Positions 11,348-21,920 of a stretch of DNA of 64,000 nt are shown in pieces. Numbering within the stretch: the stretch's first letter is position 1; the number at the start of each line of letters is the position of its first letter. The notes beneath the pieces were generated by a model. That model was not told where the DNA came from, did no database searches, and saw only the letters and a list, made by a program, of their open reading frames with translations. Origin of the DNA: Chenopodium formosanum (lineage: Eukaryota; Streptophyta; Magnoliopsida; Caryophyllales; Amaranthaceae); assembly GCA_024500155.1 (NCBI GenBank), contig CM044874.1, positions 71,285,795-71,349,794 on the forward strand, read 5' to 3'. The translations under genes were made by a program, and so were the position numbers.

Positions 11348-13348
11348 TCACCACGAGTCTCCACAAGAGCATTGTCCATGCTTAAAATGGTGAAAGCAAT
11401 TGGGATCCTTCAATATTATTTCTCGAGCTTCTATTCTAGATATGACTTTTGCCATTTCATGACAGTTGTGACAAACATGACTGTTTTTAGTTATCCGAAT
11501 TGTGCTCCTTTGGGTGCTAATTAAACCAAAGGAAATGGCAAGCATTTCACTATGCCCCATTGGAATGCATTCTCTCTCCTCATCAACATCATGGAGACTA
11601 AAATCTGCGTCAAAAGCATAATCCTTTTCCTTTATCTTCGTCATCAAACATTGGAGTTCCCAGTACAATTTTTCAGATCTTGGGTGGGATACATCACCAG
11701 TCCCAAATACATGTATTTTATTGCAGAATTCTATCCAACTATATGCTCTCTTAGGTACCAAGCCCATGTCTCTGATTGTTTCCCTCATTTTATTCACCGA
11801 GTCCCATTTTGAATAGCTAGCATACCAATTTGACAATAGAACGTAATTATCAGCATTAAGTGGTTCCAAATCACAAAGCTGTTCAATAATTTTCTTCCCT
11901 GTTTTAACATTTCGATGATTCCTGCACCCATCTAATAAAGCTCTTAACACCTCTGTATGTTGTCCGAGTTGATTTTTCTCAATAAAGATCTTTGCCTCAT
12001 AGAAATATCCAGCACGGGCCAGAAGCAAAACCATAAAAGCATAATGCCTGACATTAGGTCTCTTAATAACATTGAAGAGTGTCTTCCCTTCCTGAACTAA
12101 ATTAGCTACCACACAAGCATAGAGAACAGAAGAATATGCAACTTCATCAATTTCAAGATTGGTTTTTTTCATTTCATGGAACAATTTAACCCCACGTGCT
12201 CCTTGTCCATGAAGGCTGTAGCCATAGATCATTATTGTCCACGAAATGGCATCTTTAGTTGTCATTCGACTGAAGATCTTAGAAGCAGAATCGATGGATC
12301 CTGATTTGACATACATGTCTATAAGAGCATTCTCCACAGTAACATTCATTTCAAGACCATTCCTGATCAAGTAACCATGAATTTCTTTGCCCTGCTTATG
12401 GGCAGTCATTCTTGCACATGCAGGTAAAATGCTTGATACTGCATGTAGATCAGGTTGAATGCCCTCAGCCATCATCTTTTTGAATAATTTCAGACCTTCA
12501 TTAAATCCCCCATTCTTCACATAACCGCGGATCAATTCTGTCCAAGAAATGGGGTCTCTAGATGACATTACATCAAAAATTTCACGAGCACTTTCAATGC
12601 TTCCACAATCCACATACATTTTCAGCAAGGAATTACATACCAAGACATGAGTTTCCAATCCACAAGACTTGGCTATCTCATGTACTCTTCTTCCTTCGTG
12701 CAAGGATTGCAGCATGCCACAAGCACCAACTGCAGTCATTATTGCCACTGCATCAATCTCAGCACCCAGAGTTACCATTTGGTAAAACAGGTCTATAGCA
12801 AATCTGGGTTTATTTTCCTTTAAATACATGGAGATTAACAAGGTCCCAAAGACGGAGCTTTTCCCCACACTCGACGTATTGAAGACCTGTTTCACTGTTT
12901 TGGCACCATCTAAATGGCCATACATTTTCATCAATGCAGTAATGACATAGTCTTCATAAGAAATACCTAGTTTAACAGCATGTGCATGAACTTGTCTGCC
13001 AAGAAACAGGGAATTTGAAAGACAAGAAGCAGCCAAAATTCGAGGAATTGTGTGCTTATCAGGGCAAACACCTCGTATTAACATTTGCTGATATATGTAC
13101 TTGACATTGTCTATCTCTCCAGTAGCAAGATGGGTTCGGATCATCTGGTTCCAAGCAAAAGTATCCGCCCTAGGCATCTTATCAAGCACATGATGACTCA
13201 GTGATAAATCCTCTGATCTTGAGGCTACTTGAGCATGTAATTTTGGGCGAAAATTACACAAAGAATGGTCTTTCAGAGGCAAGTATCTTTTGGAATTCAA
13301 GTATGGTAGTAGCTGTGAAGATGCAAGTGCTTCCATATCTCGAGGCAC
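11348..13348 (-). CDS. pentatricopeptide repeat protein, PLS class with E/E+ and DYW domain (organelle RNA editing factor)
   Basis: An intronless frame of 666 codons, as is usual for this family; translation could also start at the Met five codons later (MEALAS). Successive PPR units run from about residue 55 to 480, for example TFAWNQMIRTHLATGE, HVLVCNSLLKMYVDCGS and VTVENALIDMYVKSGS. The E/E+ region (YVLLSNWYAS, KRAYSWIE) and then a cytidine-deaminase-like DYW domain follow. The deaminase signature is present: HSE at about residues 599-601 and CHNCH at about 626-630. The protein ends CSCGDSW, so the terminal tripeptide is DSW rather than DYW. Such proteins bind one or a few plastid or mitochondrial transcripts and support C-to-U editing. 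The N-terminus is compatible with an organelle transit peptide. The exact editing target cannot be read from sequence. Confidence 0.93.
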   Translation of the reverse strand: MPRDMEALASSQLLPYLNSKRYLPLKDHSLCNFRPKLHAQVASRSEDLSLSHHVLDKMPRADTFAWNQMIRTHLATGEIDNVKYIYQQMLIRGVCPDKHTIPRILAASCLSNSLFLGRQVHAHAVKLGISYEDYVITALMKMYGHLDGAKTVKQVFNTSSVGKSSVFGTLLISMYLKENKPRFAIDLFYQMVTLGAEIDAVAIMTAVGACGMLQSLHEGRRVHEIAKSCGLETHVLVCNSLLKMYVDCGSIESAREIFDVMSSRDPISWTELIRGYVKNGGFNEGLKLFKKMMAEGIQPDLHAVSSILPACARMTAHKQGKEIHGYLIRNGLEMNVTVENALIDMYVKSGSIDSASKIFSRMTTKDAISWTIMIYGYSLHGQGARGVKLFHEMKKTNLEIDEVAYSSVLYACVVANLVQEGKTLFNVIKRPNVRHYAFMVLLLARAGYFYEAKIFIEKNQLGQHTEVLRALLDGCRNHRNVKTGKKIIEQLCDLEPLNADNYVLLSNWYASYSKWDSVNKMRETIRDMGLVPKRAYSWIEFCNKIHVFGTGDVSHPRSEKLYWELQCLMTKIKEKDYAFDADFSLHDVDEERECIPMGHSEMLAISFGLISTQRSTIRITKNSHVCHNCHEMAKVISRIEAREIILKDPNCFHHFKHGQCSCGDSW

Positions 13349-14700
13349 TACGGAAGTTTATCTAACAAAGACTTGAATAATTGTTGGCACTTGCATCTGA
13401 AAGAATGGTCTTTCAGAGGCAAGTATCACTTGCTGACTTTCGTATTCTAATCCTGCATAAAACTAATGAGTCAAAATATGATTATTGAAAGTCTAATAGA
13501 ATATGAAAACATCTAATCTTCTTGACAATAACAACAAGAATGTAAAATCCACTAAAGGGGAAGGTCAAATGTATATAGTTTACTCAAAATCTCCTAAACA
13601 AAGGCAACATATATAACTCTAAAAACAATCACAAAATTCAAACAAAATTCTAAAAATGGAATAGCCTGATCTAAGCGAGTCAAACTCCTTTTGTCATCTC
13701 CTACAATGTAACTTCTAAAATTTTACTTTCCTTTCCTCTCCTTTCAATCTTTCATCAAAGCTAATAGCGTGCTTGTGCTTTCGATTTGGGAGTAATTGGT
13801 TTTTCTACTTTCCCATAGAAGAGGATATTTCAGTGATTGTTTTCATGTACATATTATTCGGGTCAATCCAATGACAACTACGGAGTACTGAATACCTTCT
13901 ACCATTGTATTGGAGAGACAACGGGAGGTTTATTCAACAAGACAACTTACCACACTCAACCCTCAACATTATGAACGGGGACTGGGACAATCGTTCCAAA
14001 CTATCTTCTATTTCTTCCTCCATATACTAATTCTTTAGTCATCCCTGTCTAATTACTTCTTTAGCGCGATTCCACACGCTTTATGATAATCATTTTACTT
14101 CTTACTGTTTGTGCTGCTACCTATCATCAAATTTCATCTTCCTACAATCTAATCCAAAACTATAACGGAGTTTTCTGTCCTTCTTTCCGACCCATTCAAA
14201 ACACAATCAGGAAATACAAATATTATACTACGAATAAAGTAAATATAGGAATACAAAAACAAAACCCTGCAACACATTAGGATTTAGCAGCCAAATTTGA
14301 TTCAATTGTCAAACTAGGCTTTAAAATTCACATTAAATTACTATAGTAGAAATGAAATAACTAGTTATAATCTTCCGTAACATCAGTAATTATAACAAAT
14401 AGTTCAACAATCTAACATAGAAGAACCCTAAATTGATTATACTTACAATTAAATTGACGACTAACACTACATTATGAATTAAAATTCAATGATTAATGAA
14501 ATGGAAAAAAAATTATGAGCTCCAAGAATAGATAATCTACCTTAGAAGCTGGTTTAATGGAAAAGAGAAAGCTCACTCGCCACTTCAATGGTGAATTCAG
14601 AGACCGCTTCAATGGAGGAGAAAGAGAGGAGGGGTGGGACCGTGGAGGGGTTTGGTTGGGTGGGTTGCGTAAACACAAACAAGTTTAACCCAAGGGTGAG
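13349..14700 (-). other. upstream region of the PPR gene
   Basis: No coding frame continues. A 27-bp segment of the PPR coding start (13261-13287, AAGAATGGTCTTTCAGAGGC) recurs at about 13401-13427, a short direct duplication 140 bp apart. The more GC-rich patch at 14560-14680 looks like a transcript leader, and an intron could separate it from the start codon. Confidence 0.3.
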
Positions 14701-14933
14701 AGGGTTACGATAAAAGGATCCTCACCTTCAAGCGTCTCTATTTGGTTAGAAGGTCCGATCTTTTCCACTATGTCTAGTTTTGGTTATTTCACCCTAATTT
14801 AACCACCGATAATTCCCGTTAGAGAGAGAAAAAAAAAATCACCGACAATTATCAATCTGAAATTGACAAGTATTTGATATGATAGTTTAATGTCGAGATA
14901 AGTTTACTTAAAACGTGAAAAACCATTTAGACC

Positions 14934-15245
14934 TTGTTCACCTCACCTTAAAAAAAAATAATATTAAGTAAAAATAATTTTAGTTTAGTAAAAATAAGTT
15001 TAATTTAGCAAAATTAATTTTATTTCAGTAAAAATAAATTCAGTTCAGTAAAAATAAATTCAGTTTAGTAAAATTCAATTTTCTTAAAGAAGAATTAAAT
15101 TGGAAAATCAGTAAAAATAATTTTAGTTCAGCAAAAATTAATTTCATTTCTGTTTCAAAAAAGAAGAAAAAATCAATTAAGTAAAATTAATTTAAGTTCA
15201 TCAAAATTAATTTAAATTCAGTAAAATTAATTTAAGTTTAGCAAA
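14934..15245. repeat. degenerate tandem AT repeat, relative of the 834-1179 MITE
   Basis: The left edge GACCTTGTTCACCTCACCTTAA closely matches the inverted terminus of the element at 834-1179. It is followed by the same kind of repeated unit on the other strand (AGTAAAAATAATTTTAGTTC). The right terminus is not found, so this is probably a truncated copy. Confidence 0.45.
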
Positions 15246-15653
15246 TATAATTTTGTGGAGTGAAAAAGTACTTTGTACTTGTAAATCTGATCAAATTATA
15301 CGAAACATTGACATAAGAAATAGGAATCAAGAAGAATCTTATTAGGAAGTTAATGTGTTTTAGGATTAGGAAGTTAATGCGTTTTAGGATTTGGATATGT
15401 CCAATATCAAAACTACCAATATATACAATTATAATTTTATTTGGTTTTAACACGAACTAATTTTGACTTAACGAGCTTGTTTTTTAAGTTTAAATTGAAC
15501 CACTTTAGTAATTGAGTAACGCACAGACACTACTAATTTTTATATGTTAATATATAGCATATGAAATAAAATTAAAAAATAAAATAAAGTAAAAAAAGTT
15601 GTCTAATGATTAAACTTGAATTTTGATATGTAACACGCTAAACACTACTAATT

Positions 15654-16863
15654 TTAAGGGAACGATATCAGAGTTTGGCCATGGGACGGCCTAGACAATA
15701 CTAAACTCTCCTCATAAGTATCCACATAAGTTGTACAACCGCGATTATCTTTTCCAAAACGCTCTACTTTGCCACTTATAATGTTACCCGAGCTTACGCC
15801 CCTTGACCAGGGTACTACTGAGGTAAACATAGCCAAAAATGTACCAGACTTCTCATCATATGAAACCAAATTATCTTTGTAACTCTTGAAGATGTTATAG
15901 CTATTTTCACATGAACCTCCTACTGACCATATTCTCCACGGGTTGTTGTTTTTGTTGTCGTCGTCGTTGTCGCCGCGATCCTTACTCATGACCCATACGC
16001 AGCTACTCTTGGGCAATACACCAAAGATGGCTAGCGATTCACCGAGCACGAAAAGGTACTTGGGCATTTCAATTGCATAGTATGGAAGTTTTACATAGTT
16101 AAATTCCTCAGTATTAAAATCAAAGGAATAAACAAAGGGATATGGATTATATTCTTTTCCATTATACTTATACACCATCCAATATGCTGCCTCTTAAATC
16201 AAATGCAATAGGAAATTCTTGTTTAGTTGTTTTCATTGTCCAACTATGATCATTAAGTGAATAAACTGCAATTGAAGACGACAATTTATGTTCATCCTTA
16301 TCATCCTTCTTAAAAACAACCACCCGAAAATCATTACACGAAGACACGAACCCCAATACACCTTTGACAACGTCCGAAATTGGGCACGGTGGAAGTGTCA
16401 AGGCCTTTCTTATAGAAGGGTTACACAACATGGTTGTAATACTGTCTAAACGACCATCAACATGGTTGTAACTGCGCAATAATAACAGCCCGTGACACCT
16501 CCCCACAATGTTGTACACTACATTAGTCCTAATAACACGTGGGGTTAGTTTTCTAAAATTGAGTCTTGTACGAATGGTTAATGCACTTCCCATATCTCTA
16601 TAACTATATGGTTTAGCAAGACGAATTTTTTCCAATACTAGTATATTAGGCTTGGTAAAATTATTCTCGTATAGTTTAAGGTGTTTAGAATAAATAAAAT
16701 ATGATGAATCAATAATTGAGCGCCACTGTTTACATACACATCTGAATCTTAGCAACGTTGCTACTGGCAACCTTGCAAATATCTCCGTCCATAACTCCGG
16801 CGCTAACCATTTGTTTTCCGGCCACTTTCCGCCACCTTGACGTTTCCTTTTCCGGCAACCCAT
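15654..16863 (-). pseudogene. F-box protein gene, copy 1, frameshifted
   Basis: The first part (16863 down to 16168) encodes an F-box at residues 16-60 (LAPELWTEIFARLPVATLLRFRCVCKQWRSII), then a start of the F-box-associated region (GRCHGLLLLRS, LCNPSIRKALTLPP, LGFVSSCNDFRVVVF). The second part (16178 down to 15654) continues with MVYKYNGKEYNPYPFVYSFD and runs to a stop after LISFP. The two parts are in different frames. Relative to copy 2 (positions around 49090-49130) about 20 bp are missing near 16180-16195, which explains the shift. Intact family members act as substrate-recognition subunits of SCF ubiquitin ligases. A truncated 231-residue F-box protein could still be made. Confidence 0.8.
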
Positions 16864-17087
16864 TGAAGATTTACCAAGTTTGATGAGAAGGAAAAAATTG
16901 AGAGGTTTTTGTAATTGGAATTACGGGTGATCGTTTGCTATTAAGTTTGTATATCACATATATTCGAAAGTGATGAACCTATTTAATTATTAACAATCCT
17001 ATCATCTCACAGCTTTCCATAAAATATTATTCTCTAAACTCTTATTATCCTATTGATATTTTTTATGATGAATGGGAAAAATTAACA

Positions 17088-17663
17088 TCATATAACTAAT
17101 ATATAAAGCTAAACTTTTAGCCAGGTCACGAGACAGTGACACTTGACGCTTTAACTTTTCGCCAAGTGTCATGCCACATAGGCGACATATAAGATTTAGT
17201 ATGGTACCTCTAACGCTAAATAAGAGAATTTAAGATAGATTTTTTTAAGATAAAAAAGTTATTTAGAGTTTTATTTCTGATAAAAAAGTTATTTATAGTT
17301 TTATTTCTAATAGGACTTCTAATTTTCCATATGAATAAGTAGATTGTAATTTAAAAATATATCTTATAAATATGTTAAATTAAATTTATATCATAAAATT
17401 TATAAAGTTGTACAAAACTATTTATAATACACTTTAATCAACCAAAACAAAACTTGACATTTGGATTTTTCGCCAAGTGTCACGTCATGTAAACAACAAA
17501 TATGATTAGTGTGACACGCATAAGATAAATAATTATAACTTTTAAATACTTTTAACACAACTTTAACCCGTCTTTATAAGTAGCGAACTAATGTAAGGAT
17601 TTTTAAAACATAAAGATATATATTGCGGAGGGAACTCGGGGCATCGCCCGGGGTACGTACTAG
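17088..17663 (+). mobile_element. small non-autonomous Helitron
   Basis: The left end is TCATATAACTAATATATAAA after host A (17087). The right end carries the hairpin GGGGCATCGCCCG, followed by GGGTACGTACTAG and host T (17664). TC start, hairpin about a dozen bases before CTAG, and A/T target are the Helitron rules. The interior holds two inexact copies of a motif with TTTTTCGCCAAGTGTCA and no gene. The 3' end is certain; the 5' end is chosen by fit. Confidence 0.65.
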
Positions 17664-18500
17664 TATATAGTATAAACAATCCCAACTTTTTGAATCTATA
17701 TTTCGAAGATAATCCTAACTTATATAGGTATTTTTTTACAAAATAATTTAACTATAGTATATACAAGGAGTGAGTTGTGACTTGTGAGTAGTTATATATA
17801 CACGAGGGTTAGAATCGATTTTAGGAGCGAAAAAAAAAAAAAATAATGAGTCTGACATATTTAGTGGGTAGTTTTTGACAATATTTTATTAAACTGATTT
17901 TTAATTTAAAATAAATTTTACTCGTGGTTTAGTTTTTCATGAGAGCTTCAAACAAGATAAACTAAACCTAACTAGCTAACTTTAAAATTTAAACGTTCAA
18001 ATCAAAATTAGTTGATCCAAAACTGAAGTATACTATAATCGACCTGTATATAACCTGAAACAACGCGTCTTGTGTGTGGCTGGTCATACCATGTGGCCAC
18101 TTGTAAGAAAACAAAGTAACCCTAATAACACTAATTAAGTAACCCTAGTAATATCGATCGAGTAATTCCTGTAACACTACCGAATAACCCTATACATTGA
18201 TGAAGTAACCCCTTTAACATTGAGCAAATAACACTTATTACACTAACAAAATAACCCTTATGATGATAGACCACACCGTGTGACTAGACACATATAAAAT
18301 TTTGCGAACCTGCAATTTACTAGGCCCAAAAATTTGTGATCCAAAGTTGACAAGGAATTGACGCGTAGAGTCGTAGCCTATCCAAAACAAGTTAGCTAGA
18401 CCCATGAGTTTAATATCTAAATGCTTTAACATATAAACGTTAATATGCACTAAACGCAAAAGTCTACTTGAAAGTCAAAGCCATTTAAAGTCGAAAAATA

Positions 18501-19239
18501 TCATCAACATATATATATTAAAACTCAAAGGCAAGCATTGTACTATACCCTTGCCACGTGTTGTCAATCTCGCCACGTGTTGCCATATCACCTACTATTA
18601 CCAATCATCAATGTTTCCACACAAAAAATAATAATTTATTATCAATAGTATTTGAACCCATGACCTCATCTTCATTAAAGTTAAGCTTTAACCATCACTC
18701 CAATTACAAATCTTATGATAATAAAGTTGTATTAAAAAGAGTTATGCATGTTAATATATTCAAAAATTTTAATTGCCAACTTATATGTGTATATTCTGAC
18801 AACAATATGATTAGAAAATTAATTTCATTTATTTCAATAACTCAACCTTAAGTATATGTTATATACTACCTCCGTTAACTTTTATTTGCAACTTTGGGGT
18901 ATTATTTGTGAGACATAAAATATTCCAAAGTTGCAAATAAAAGTTAACGGAGGTAGTACTTATATTTAAGTATTAAAATGTGTAACCCAAATTTAAATCA
19001 AGGTTTTTTCTTTTAACCACGAAATTTGTTACTAGAAAGAATTTTAATGATATATAGTTGGAAAAAGAAATCTCTTTAACAAGTAAAACAAATTGATACA
19101 ATATAACATTTACCTTAACCACGAAATCTGTTACTTGAAGAAACATTTTTTATGACATATAGCTGGAAAAAAAAATCCCTTTAACAAGTAAAACAAATTG
19201 AATCGATGACTCGGGGCAGCGCCCGGGCCAAAAAACTAG
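18501..19239 (+). mobile_element. non-autonomous Helitron carrying a MITE
   Basis: It starts TCATCAACATATATATATTA after host A (18500). It ends with hairpin GGGGCAGCGCCCGG, then GCCAAAAAACTAG and host T (19240). The 5' region has the CTCAAAGGCAAGC and TTGCCACGTG motifs seen in other plant non-autonomous Helitrons. Two related tracts near the 3' half (ATTTGTTACTAGAAAGAA-like) repeat about 110 bp apart. A 95-bp MITE is inserted at 18864-18958. There is no gene. Confidence 0.65.
18864..18958. mobile_element. 95-bp hairpin MITE (Stowaway-like), copy 4, perfect arms
   Basis: Arms of 34 bp (18864-18897 and 18925-18958) are perfect inverted copies, beginning TACTACCTCCGTTAAC. Their perfection suggests it is the youngest copy of the family in the window. 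Confidence 0.75.
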
Positions 19240-19450
19240 TTTTACCCTTAATTACTCAACCAGAAACTACTTTTGACACAAACAACTAGAGTGTGGCTCG
19301 GCTTTTATTCCAAGTGATACTTTGAATAATTTCATCTTTATATTAGACGTTTTAAAAGTCTTGCTAGCTTTTATATTGTGGGTAATTTGGAATACAATGA
19401 CAAAAATAATTTATTTTGGATTTATTTTGTTTTAATTTTACATTCTAATA

Positions 19451-20484
19451 CTTTTTTTTTTGAAACAAATCAATTCATTAATAAAAAGCCATCCGGCAAC
19501 TATAAATGAAATCTAAATTAACAAACACATAAAATTAAATCAAATTAGGGTTTCCTTCATCTATCAAATCAACGATCGTTGAATAAATCTTTCCCTTTGG
19601 CACATCTCTCGCGCACATCGCTGGACTATACAACATTTTCGGAGAGACAATCTAACGATTTGTTGTAGCCGTAAGGATGATTCTCATCTGATTCGCCTGA
19701 ACACATTTGAAAACTTGACAACCGTTGCGATATCGTACAAATCTTTACCTAAGAACTAACAATAGGACAAAAGATGATTACCTTTTTTATAAACCAAATT
19801 CTTAAATAGACCTGGTTCACACTAATTTATTGTGGACCACTAACATTAGGGAAATTATGGTTGTTTTATTAGAAAAAAAAACGGTCACTATAATAGAAAA
19901 AAGGTCTCTATGTTGAAATAAAAGTCATTTTGGTAATATATATGCTATAAAAGGTTAATTTTTTTAATGAAATATTTTATATACTGGTTAATTTGAATAA
20001 TAAAGGTCACTATGTTAAAATTAGGGTCATAACGTTGTACTTTAAGTTCACAATAATATTAAACGTTATACTAGTTTTAATAAAGGTTATTATGTTAAAA
20101 ATAAGGTTACTATGTCAAAATTAAGGGTTACTATGTTTAATATAATGTGAGTTACGTGTGTATAAACCTCGGGTCCACAATAACATTATTGTGGACCAGG
20201 TCAACGCAAGATTTTCTGTTTTTACAAACCCTAACACACAAACAAAACCCTAAACATAAACAAACAACTAAACTAAAAAAAACTAAAGACTCCACCATAG
20301 GGAGACAGATGAATAACTACACTATTTGTGTAGATTAATTGAAACCTAAAATGCAAAACTAAATAAAGTTAAGGAAAAAGGGTCGAAATACTCTAATTTC
20401 CTCGGAAATTAGACTATTTCCGGTCTAAACGGTCAAAATTTTGGAGAAACCTAGGAGAGAAGAGGAGAGAGGAGGAGAGGCGAG
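19451..20484 (-). mobile_element. non-autonomous LINE-like retroposon, minus strand
   Basis: The element is flanked by a perfect 15-bp duplication TTTTACATTCTAATA (19436-19450 and 20485-20499). Read on the minus strand it starts with a CT-rich leader (CGCCTCTCCTCCTCTCTCC) and ends with a TTATTAATGAATTGATTTG motif and a poly-A tail at the left edge. These are features of plant LINE 5' and 3' ends. No ORF1 or reverse transcriptase is present, so it is an internally deleted, non-coding relative mobilised in trans. A TIR element (19809-20202) is inserted inside. The AACCCTAA runs around 20225-20255 are part of it, not telomeric repeats. Confidence 0.7.
19809..20202. mobile_element. TIR element nested in the LINE-like retroposon
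   Basis: The left end GACCTGGTTCACACTAATTT and the right end, read inverted, GACCTGGTCCACAATAATG, form imperfect terminal inverted repeats of about 30 bp. The interior repeats GGTCACTATGTTAAAATTA-like units. No target duplication could be fixed, so the superfamily is open. Confidence 0.5.
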
Positions 20485-20699
20485 TTTTACATTCTAATAA
20501 TTATATATACGGAGTATATTGTTTTCATTCAAATAAGGTGTTGGGTTTGAATCTCTATTTTGGTGTTTAGAGAGCCACATTGAGCTACCCCTCACTCACT
20601 CTCTGGGTTTGAATCTCTTTGTATGCATTTATAATTTAAATAATTGGTGTAAGAAATGATACACATGGCACATACATAAATTTAGAAATGTCCTTATTT

Positions 20700-20939
20700 T
20701 AGTATAGATTTGGTTTTAAGACAAACTAATTTTGACTTGGCAAGTTTTTTTTTTTCCTTGGATCAACTTCAACTATTTTAGTATTTGTATAACGCGCAGA
20801 GACTATTAATTTCGCCATTTTTTTATTATATAGCATAAAGTACTCATGATAATTAAATAAAACATATACTTCGTACAAATTAAAAAAAAAAAAAATTAAG
20901 AATCGAACTTTAATTTTGATAGTTAACACACAGACACTA
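20700..20939. repeat. duplicated 3' flank of the F-box genes
   Basis: This stretch matches the 3' flank of F-box copy 1 at about 15440-15650, with shared blocks such as AACTAATTTTGACTT, GTATAACGC and CAGACACTACTAATTT. It shows that the two F-box copies arose by a segmental tandem duplication that included downstream sequence. Confidence 0.65.
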
Positions 20940-21021
20940 CTAATTTGATGGGAACGATATCAAAGTTTGGCCTTTGGACGGCCTGGAGGCCCTAGACAAT
21001 ACTAAACTCTCCTCATATGTA
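20940..21021 (-). pseudogene. 3' end of F-box copy 2, cut off by the large Helitron
   Basis: On the minus strand this encodes the last residues of the F-box protein (YEESLVLSRASRPSKGQ, then LISFPSN and a TAG stop at 20940-20942), matching the C-terminus of copy 1 with a short insertion. The rest of the gene resumes at 48670. Joining 21021 to 48670 recreates GTATCCACATAA, the same bases as in copy 1 at 15718-15729. Confidence 0.85.
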
Positions 21022-21077
21022 TCCTTACCCTATAAAAGCACCAACACTCAAAAAAATGGGTTTCCTTATGAACAGTG

Positions 21078-21559
21078 TGCTGTCCAATTTGCCCCTATAT
21101 TTGTACTACCATTTCCTTATCTACAGTGCTATGACTGCTTTGCCCTCGAAAAAATGCATGTGCAAGTACCTGCCAACTCACTGGCCACGTGTAGGGGTGG
21201 GTATAACGTGCAGTTTCATCTTTGCTTGATTCTGGACAGTTACCGTTGCTAATCATTGATCCAATTTGAGCCTTGCTTGATTTTTGGATGCTTACCGTTG
21301 CTAATCGATGATTCAATTCGAGCTTACTTACGATTTGCATGAATCTAAGGCTCGATTAGAGCTTAGTTTGATTTCTGGACACTTACCGTTGCTGATTAGT
21401 GATTCAATTAGAACTTGCTTGCGATTTGCATGAATTGTAAGGTTAATTCCTCGATTTTATTTATTTGTTTGCTTAGCTGATTACTTTTTGCCTATGGTTA
21501 TTTCTTTGTTCAACTATTGATTAATGTATTTTTGTGGGATTTACAGCAGTTCATCTATT
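21078..21559 (+). repeat. 482-bp direct repeat A1 in the Helitron 5' region
   Basis: Nearly identical to A2 (21921-22403). It contains three tandem-like units built on TTGATTTCTGGACACTTACC / GTTGCTAATCGATGATTC and ends TTACAGCAGTTCATCTATT. It may be a 5' leader exon followed by an intron: CAG at the right end looks like an acceptor. Confidence 0.85.
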
Positions 21560-21920
21560 AGCATCAGGGAGCCTGAGGAAGGTGGCGAATTGCCGAGGGT
21601 TCCCCCACCACCACCACAATCTCCGCCGAAGACCCCTTCCCCACCTCCTGAGATAGAGGTGGAACAAAAGACTCCCGATCCCAAGGGAGGGGTCCCAGCT
21701 GAGGGGATTGAAGATAGTGCCGAAGGGCACGGTGCTGAAGGTGCTGAGAAACCCGCTGCTGAGAGTTTCTCAGCTGATATTGCTAGAGAGGTTGAGGCTT
21801 GCGTACTCAATCCCGAAGAAGAAGCAGATGTCATCATCATCGACTCTGCTGAGAAGGAAGAGAAGACAGCTGAAGAAGAAGAAGCTGAACCTCAAAGGGT
21901 TCAGGAAGTTGCTGAATCTA
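21557..21920 (+). pseudogene. captured exon fragment of the PF04195-like gene
   Basis: About 360 bp nearly identical to 42005-42367 (exon 3 of the gene at 40250-43703). It encodes the Pro/Glu-rich stretch EPEEGGELPRVPPP onward to EPQRVQEVAES. The frame stays open in both places. It is bounded by the A1 and A2 repeats and shares ATT at the left junction. It has no start of its own and is probably not functional. Confidence 0.85.

Noticed and set aside
11552..12798. Plus-strand frames of 78-86 codons
   Set aside because: Shadows of the PPR coding sequence on the minus strand.
20220..20260. AACCCTAA runs suggesting interstitial telomere repeats
   Set aside because: Only isolated degenerate units inside the LINE-like leader; no tandem array.
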